Source: Lachnospiraceae bacterium (GTDB lineage Bacteria; Bacillota; Clostridia; Lachnospirales; Lachnospiraceae). Taken from it: a DNA stretch of 64,000 nucleotides. A program made the translations under genes and the position numbers. This document shows, in pieces, positions 60,873-64,000 of this stretch (the first letter of the stretch is position 1; every line of letters begins with the position of its first letter). The DNA is taken from contig CAJSZQ010000015.1 of assembly GCA_910574185.1 (NCBI GenBank), positions 30,586-94,585 of the forward strand, in the 5' to 3' direction. The notes beneath the pieces were generated by a model. That model did no database searches. It was not told the DNA's origin and saw only the letters and a list, made by a program, of their open reading frames with translations.

Positions 60873-61958
60873 CTACGACAACGGCAATGTGATTGAAAAC
60901 TTGATTTGCTCCTCTTGGCTCTCTGCAACGATTGTACCATTGTGAAGTTCAACAATCTGCTTTGCAATCACCAAGCCTAATCCAGCTCCGCCGCTGCCTG
61001 TGCTTCTCGCTGCGTCAAGCCGATAAAACTGCTCGAAAATCCTGTTTAATTTTTCTTCCGGCAGGGTATCGCTGTGGTTACAAAAAATAATGCTGACCGT
61101 ATCTTCCTGACATTGGGCGCGAATCGTAATTTCCGTATTTTCAAAACTGTAGATAACGGCATTTCTCAAAAGGTTATCAAGAACACGCTGGATTTTGTCT
61201 GCGTCACACTGAAGCATTATATCATCAGCGGCGCAAAGATTGCATTGCAGATTTTTTTCATTGAGCATAGGCTTAAATTCATATAGAAGCTGCTCAAGCA
61301 GACGGGTCAGATTAATTTTCGTGTATTGCAAAGTAATATTGGATATATTAAAGCGTGTAATCTCGAAAAACTCATTGATTAAATCTTCTAACTGTTCCGC
61401 CTTATCAAGAGAGATGGAAAGATACTTTTCCCGGAGTTCCTCTGAAATTTGCAATTCGTCCCGCAGTAAAGTCAGATACCCAATCACAGAAGAAAGCGGT
61501 GTTTTCAGATCGTGCGCAAGATACATAATCAAGTCGTTTTTCCGCTGTTCGTTTTCTTTTGCAAGCCTTGCATTACTTTCAGCCTCTTGTTTTAACTGAT
61601 TGATGTTAGCGGCGATTTCACTCAACTCCGGGGACAGTTCAATATAACTGACATTCTGATCAAACATTTTTCTTGTTGCAGCCTGTACCTCATACACATA
61701 GGCCACTACTTTTTTCAAAAGCCGGTATGTCAAGTATATAATACAGCCACCCAACACGATTACAGCAACTATATAAAGATACACTGTTCTGTAATACAAG
61801 TAATAGTACAAAACATACTTGCGGAGAATTTCCTCTGCCATAATTCCTAAAAGAAAGGTACCTTCTAAAATAAGCACAGAGCAAACCGCACATTGAATCA
61901 CATACCCTTTGAACAAGGTAGAGAGAAGATAGTTTTTATCTTTTTTATTCGATTTCAT
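60873..61958 (-). CDS. Sensor histidine kinase (VanS-like)
   Basis: A 361-residue membrane sensor kinase. Two N-terminal membrane helices (about 16-40 and 57-80) with a very short outside loop, a linker, the phospho-acceptor His in YLAHDLKTPLSSVIGYLTLL, N box RVLDNLLRNAVIYS, and G box GSGGAGLGLVIAKQIVELHNG. The short loop suggests sensing within the membrane, as in VanS-like and bacitracin-type kinases. Its ATG overlaps the regulator's stop region (ATGA). The partner is frameshifted. Confidence 0.9.
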   Translation of the reverse strand: MKSNKKDKNYLLSTLFKGYVIQCAVCSVLILEGTFLLGIMAEEILRKYVLYYYLYYRTVYLYIVAVIVLGGCIIYLTYRLLKKVVAYVYEVQAATRKMFDQNVSYIELSPELSEIAANINQLKQEAESNARLAKENEQRKNDLIMYLAHDLKTPLSSVIGYLTLLRDELQISEELREKYLSISLDKAEQLEDLINEFFEITRFNISNITLQYTKINLTRLLEQLLYEFKPMLNEKNLQCNLCAADDIMLQCDADKIQRVLDNLLRNAVIYSFENTEITIRAQCQEDTVSIIFCNHSDTLPEEKLNRIFEQFYRLDAARSTGSGGAGLGLVIAKQIVELHNGTIVAESQEEQIKFSITLPLS

Positions 61959-62649
61959 AACCTACCCCCCCAAACGGTTTTAATGAACTTCGGATTCTTT
62001 GGAGGCTCATTTAATTTTTCTCGAATCCGCCCAATATGCGCCATTACTGTATTGTTGCTGTTGCGAAAATATTTTTCTTTCCATACAGCTTCAAATAATT
62101 CCTCTGAATCAACAACCTTGCCCTGATGTTCGCATAGATACCACAGAATCGAAAACTCTAATGGAGTCAACGATATTTCTTTTCCATACAAATAGCACTT
62201 ATGGCTGGCTCTGTTTATCAGCAATCCTCTGATGTCATACTCGTCTTTTACTTCAGGCTGGCTCAAATTCGGGTTGTTATAATTCTGATAACGCCTTAAC
62301 TGTGTCTTTACTCTTGCCGCAACCTCTAAAGGATTAAAAGGTTTCGTTATATAATCGTCTGCGCCAATCGTAAGTCCCATAATCTTATCGCTGTCCTCAA
62401 TCTTTGCAGTGAGCATAATAATGGGGAAGAAAAACTTTTCCCGGATTTTTTGACAAAGCCGAAATCCATCAATATCCGGCAGCATAACATCAAGTATCGC
62501 TAAATCAACATCTGAGTTCTCAATACATTTCATAGCGTCTGTGCCGTTATAACATTTACACACAGAATAACCATCATTGCTCAAATATACTCCAAGCAGA
62601 CAACGATTTCTTTTTCGTCATCAACAAGCAAGATCGTTTCTTTTTTCAT
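61955..62649 (-). pseudogene. OmpR-family response regulator (VanR-like), frameshifted
   Basis: The 695-nt stretch from ATG 62649 (MKKETILLVDDEKEIV, with GAGGTGATT before it) to the stop at 61955 carries a whole OmpR-type regulator except for a one-base loss. Reading from the ATG ends at a TGA after LEYI; the other frame resumes as VYLSNDGYSVCKCYNG with Asp in AILDVMLPDIDG, LTAK and the winged helix ending KTVWGGRL. Restoring one G near 62590 (TTGGAG-G-TATATTTG) yields 231 residues, the normal length. A downstream TTG (62584) could start a receiver lacking its acidic pocket. Real mutation or sequencing error cannot be told apart here. Confidence 0.8.
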
Positions 62650-62658
62650 AAATCTGAA

Positions 62659-63069
62659 TCACCTCACTTTTGTAGGTCTGCCTGCGCCCTCGGATAAACC
62701 CAGCTCAGATATATCATAGCTTTTGCGGACGCTGATGTTTGATAAACCCAGTATGTAGTCGGCGGACACCTTAAATTCCTTTGCTACACCTATGAGAATA
62801 TCGCTGCTGACCGTCTTTGTTTCGCCGCTGATAATGCGGCTCAACTGAGAAGCGGAAACGCCTATCTTCTCCGCAAGTTCCTTTTGTTTGATATGGTTTC
62901 TGCTGCATAGAGCGGAAATCCGCCGTCCTGCATCATCTCGATTGTCCACGCCCTTCATGATTTCCACTAGCTTATAGGCATTATCGAGGTTGGAAGAAGC
63001 CGAACCTTTTTCCTCGATCGCTTTTAACTCTTTTTCTGCGTTTTCTCTCAATTTATGCCTAAAATTCAT
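62659..63069 (-). CDS. Xre-family transcriptional regulator
   Basis: A 136-residue DNA-binding protein: a helical N-terminus (residues 1-40) and a Cro/C1-type helix-turn-helix (about 55-110, KELAEKIGVSASQLSRIISG). The C-terminal tail is basic and short (EGAGRPTKVR). It ends 10 nt before the response regulator, so it heads the operon and may control it. No strong ribosome site is seen before the ATG. Confidence 0.8.
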   Translation of the reverse strand: MNFRHKLRENAEKELKAIEEKGSASSNLDNAYKLVEIMKGVDNRDDAGRRISALCSRNHIKQKELAEKIGVSASQLSRIISGETKTVSSDILIGVAKEFKVSADYILGLSNISVRKSYDISELGLSEGAGRPTKVR

Positions 63070-63202
63070 CTGCCATTCTTTAACTCAGATATAGCGTCAG
63101 CTTAATTTTTTCGTCTACTAAAACATACCCTCCGGGCACACCTAATGGCCATTCGGCCGTTTTACAAGGTATACTTTAATATATTTTTAAAACCGCTACT
63201 TT

Positions 63203-63367
63203 TTATGGTATTCCTAATTTCTCTTTAAGAAGCTGTATCCCCTCGACTACTGCATTTACACGTCGCGTTTCCATTGCATCCGCACATTTTTGTATATCTG
63301 CAATTTCAGTCGGCGACATTCTAAAGCCTACTTTTTCAGTTCGGGGATTATCCGTTGGTCTACCCAT
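63203..63367 (-). CDS. Small protein, ribbon-helix-helix-like, mobile-element type
   Basis: 54 residues, MGRPTDNPRTEKVGFRMSPT..., with a basic strand and two helices (residues 18-45), the look of a CopG-type DNA-binding protein. Such 'MGRP' proteins are frequent in clostridial integrative elements. The ribosome site is weak (AAAAGAAAAAA). Function is a guess. Confidence 0.5.
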   Translation of the reverse strand: MGRPTDNPRTEKVGFRMSPTEIADIQKCADAMETRRVNAVVEGIQLLKEKLGIP

Positions 63368-63505
63368 TTTTTTCTTTTCTACGGTTCATCACCCCTTTAT
63401 TCCTTGCCTTTTTGTTTAATAAATGATATTATTTATTTGGTATGGGGGCAGTGGCAAGTACCGCCCCTTTTGTGGTTTAGCCCTGTTTAGAAATAAATGG
63501 GGCTT

Positions 63506-63661
63506 TTAGTCTTCCAATGTCTTTTGCAGATTGTCAGCGATTTTTGTAAGTTTTTCATCTTTCTTCTCGCTTTCCTTTTCTTCCATTGCGTCTTTCAGAG
63601 CGTCTAACAGAAATCTTACAAAACCATTGAACTGTTTGTCTGTCATTCCCATGTCTACCAT
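63506..63661 (-). CDS. Small charged protein of mobile-element type
   Basis: 51 residues, MVDMGMTDKQFNGFVRFLLD..., then a Glu/Lys-rich helix. Preceded by AAAGGAGAA at 5 nt, so likely translated. This short 'MTDKQF-F-RFLLD' protein is known from clostridial conjugative elements, without a function. 63662-63881 shows no gene. Confidence 0.6.
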   Translation of the reverse strand: MVDMGMTDKQFNGFVRFLLDALKDAMEEKESEKKDEKLTKIADNLQKTLED

Positions 63662-63881
63662 TTGTTCTCCTTTCTGGCTTCCTGCCTTGTTAAACGTTTC
63701 CTTAACTGTAATTATATTATATATTATGGTCGACCAAAAAACAATAGTTTTTTAAACGAAAAGAGCGCATTTCTGCCCTTTTATTTTTTATATTTCCTCT
63801 CTCTTTTCATCACTTAATTTATCTGCGATATTACAAGGAATTAAGAATCTCAGATATTGCACAGATAGAAATCAATAAACT

Positions 63882-63902
63882 AGTGTGCTGACCGCATTAT
63901 AT
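63882..63902. repeat. Terminal repeat of the transposon at the window edge
   Basis: AGTGTGCTGACCGCATTATAT, immediately after the transposase stop codon. It is identical to the right arm of the MITE at 40800-40965 (22 nt including the next T), identifying it as the transposon's end. Confidence 0.7.
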
Positions 63903-64000
63903 TTATACTAATTGTTTTGCCGCTGTTTCATCGAATTTGGGATAAAGCGATACCAGTTTGGTTCTGGCTTTATCCGTAGTAAATTGCCATTGGATACATG
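63903..64000 (-). CDS. Transposase C-terminus (probably IS630-like), partial
   Basis: Only the last 32 codons are present: CIQWQFTTDKARTKLVSLYP followed by KFDETAAKQLV. The 'WxFTTxxARxKLxxLYP' phrase is reminiscent of the end of IS630-family transposases. The gene runs off the right edge. The stop codon abuts the terminal repeat, as in compact insertion sequences. Confidence 0.55.
   Translation of the reverse strand, partial: CIQWQFTTDKARTKLVSLYPKFDETAAKQLV

Noticed and set aside
63070..63170. Short frame ending VDEKIKLTLYLS upstream of the Xre gene
   Set aside because: It has a stop just upstream, no ATG and no ribosome site; at most a remnant.

Overview
The window looks like a chromosome segment of a gut Lachnospiraceae (Clostridia). 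The support is indirect: Gram-positive LPxTG pilins and class C sortases, three sugar ABC importers of the two-permease type with no dedicated ATPase, a beta-mannan phosphorolysis pathway laid out as in Roseburia-type bacteria, paired phosphohexomutases, and a clostridial-type citrate synthase next to rsmA. Most genes are on the minus strand. I cannot name the species.

Layout. (1) 1-12.9 kb, minus: a sortase-assembled pilus operon. In transcription order it holds two accessory proteins of unknown function, a type I signal peptidase, a 1463-residue tip adhesin with a degenerate CHAP-like domain, the LPSTG backbone pilin, two class C sortases, a minor pilin and three small secreted proteins, the last cut by the window edge. 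(2) 13.0-15.7 kb: a candidate small RNA with its own consensus promoter, a monocistronic GH32 gene, and a cluster of palindromic elements. (3) 15.7-20.2 kb: a sugar ABC importer and a divergent LacI repressor with palindromic operators. (4) 20.3-39.5 kb: the beta-manno-oligosaccharide locus. It holds binding protein, two permeases, GH130_2, cellobiose 2-epimerase, GH130_1, an unknown membrane protein, YesL, CE2 and CE17 acetylesterases, phosphohexomutase, GH1 and an unusual mannose-6-phosphate isomerase fused to a ROK sugar kinase, plus a LacI regulator and a second phosphohexomutase. (5) 40.0-43.1 kb, plus: an ATC hydrolase, an M20 amidohydrolase and a ProC-like reductase. (6) 43.2-50.8 kb: an Amadori-product (fructoselysine-type, frl) operon with its own ABC importer and GntR regulator. 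(7) 51.0-57.0 kb: two mosaic Uma2-family nuclease genes, an EndA-type nuclease, an alpha/beta hydrolase, citrate synthase and rsmA. (8) 57.2-64.0 kb: a probably acquired and partly decayed module with a D,D-carboxypeptidase, lipoprotein, FtsX permease, a deletion fusion of adaptor and ABC ATPase, a VanS-like kinase, a frameshifted response regulator, an Xre regulator, two small mobile-element-type proteins and the end of a transposase.

How the mannan genes work together (inference from family knowledge): imported acetylated manno-oligosaccharides are deacetylated by CE2 and CE17, shortened by GH130_2 to mannose-1-phosphate, and the remaining mannobiose is epimerised to mannosyl-glucose and split by GH130_1 into mannose-1-phosphate and glucose. 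The phosphohexomutase makes mannose-6-phosphate. The fused enzyme can then isomerise mannose-6-phosphate to fructose-6-phosphate and phosphorylate the glucose, so both end products enter glycolysis through one polypeptide. No endo-mannanase is visible here.

The intergenic DNA is rich in small non-autonomous elements: at least four families, one sharing a 22-nt terminal repeat with the transposon entering at the right edge. No rRNA, tRNA or CRISPR array was seen.
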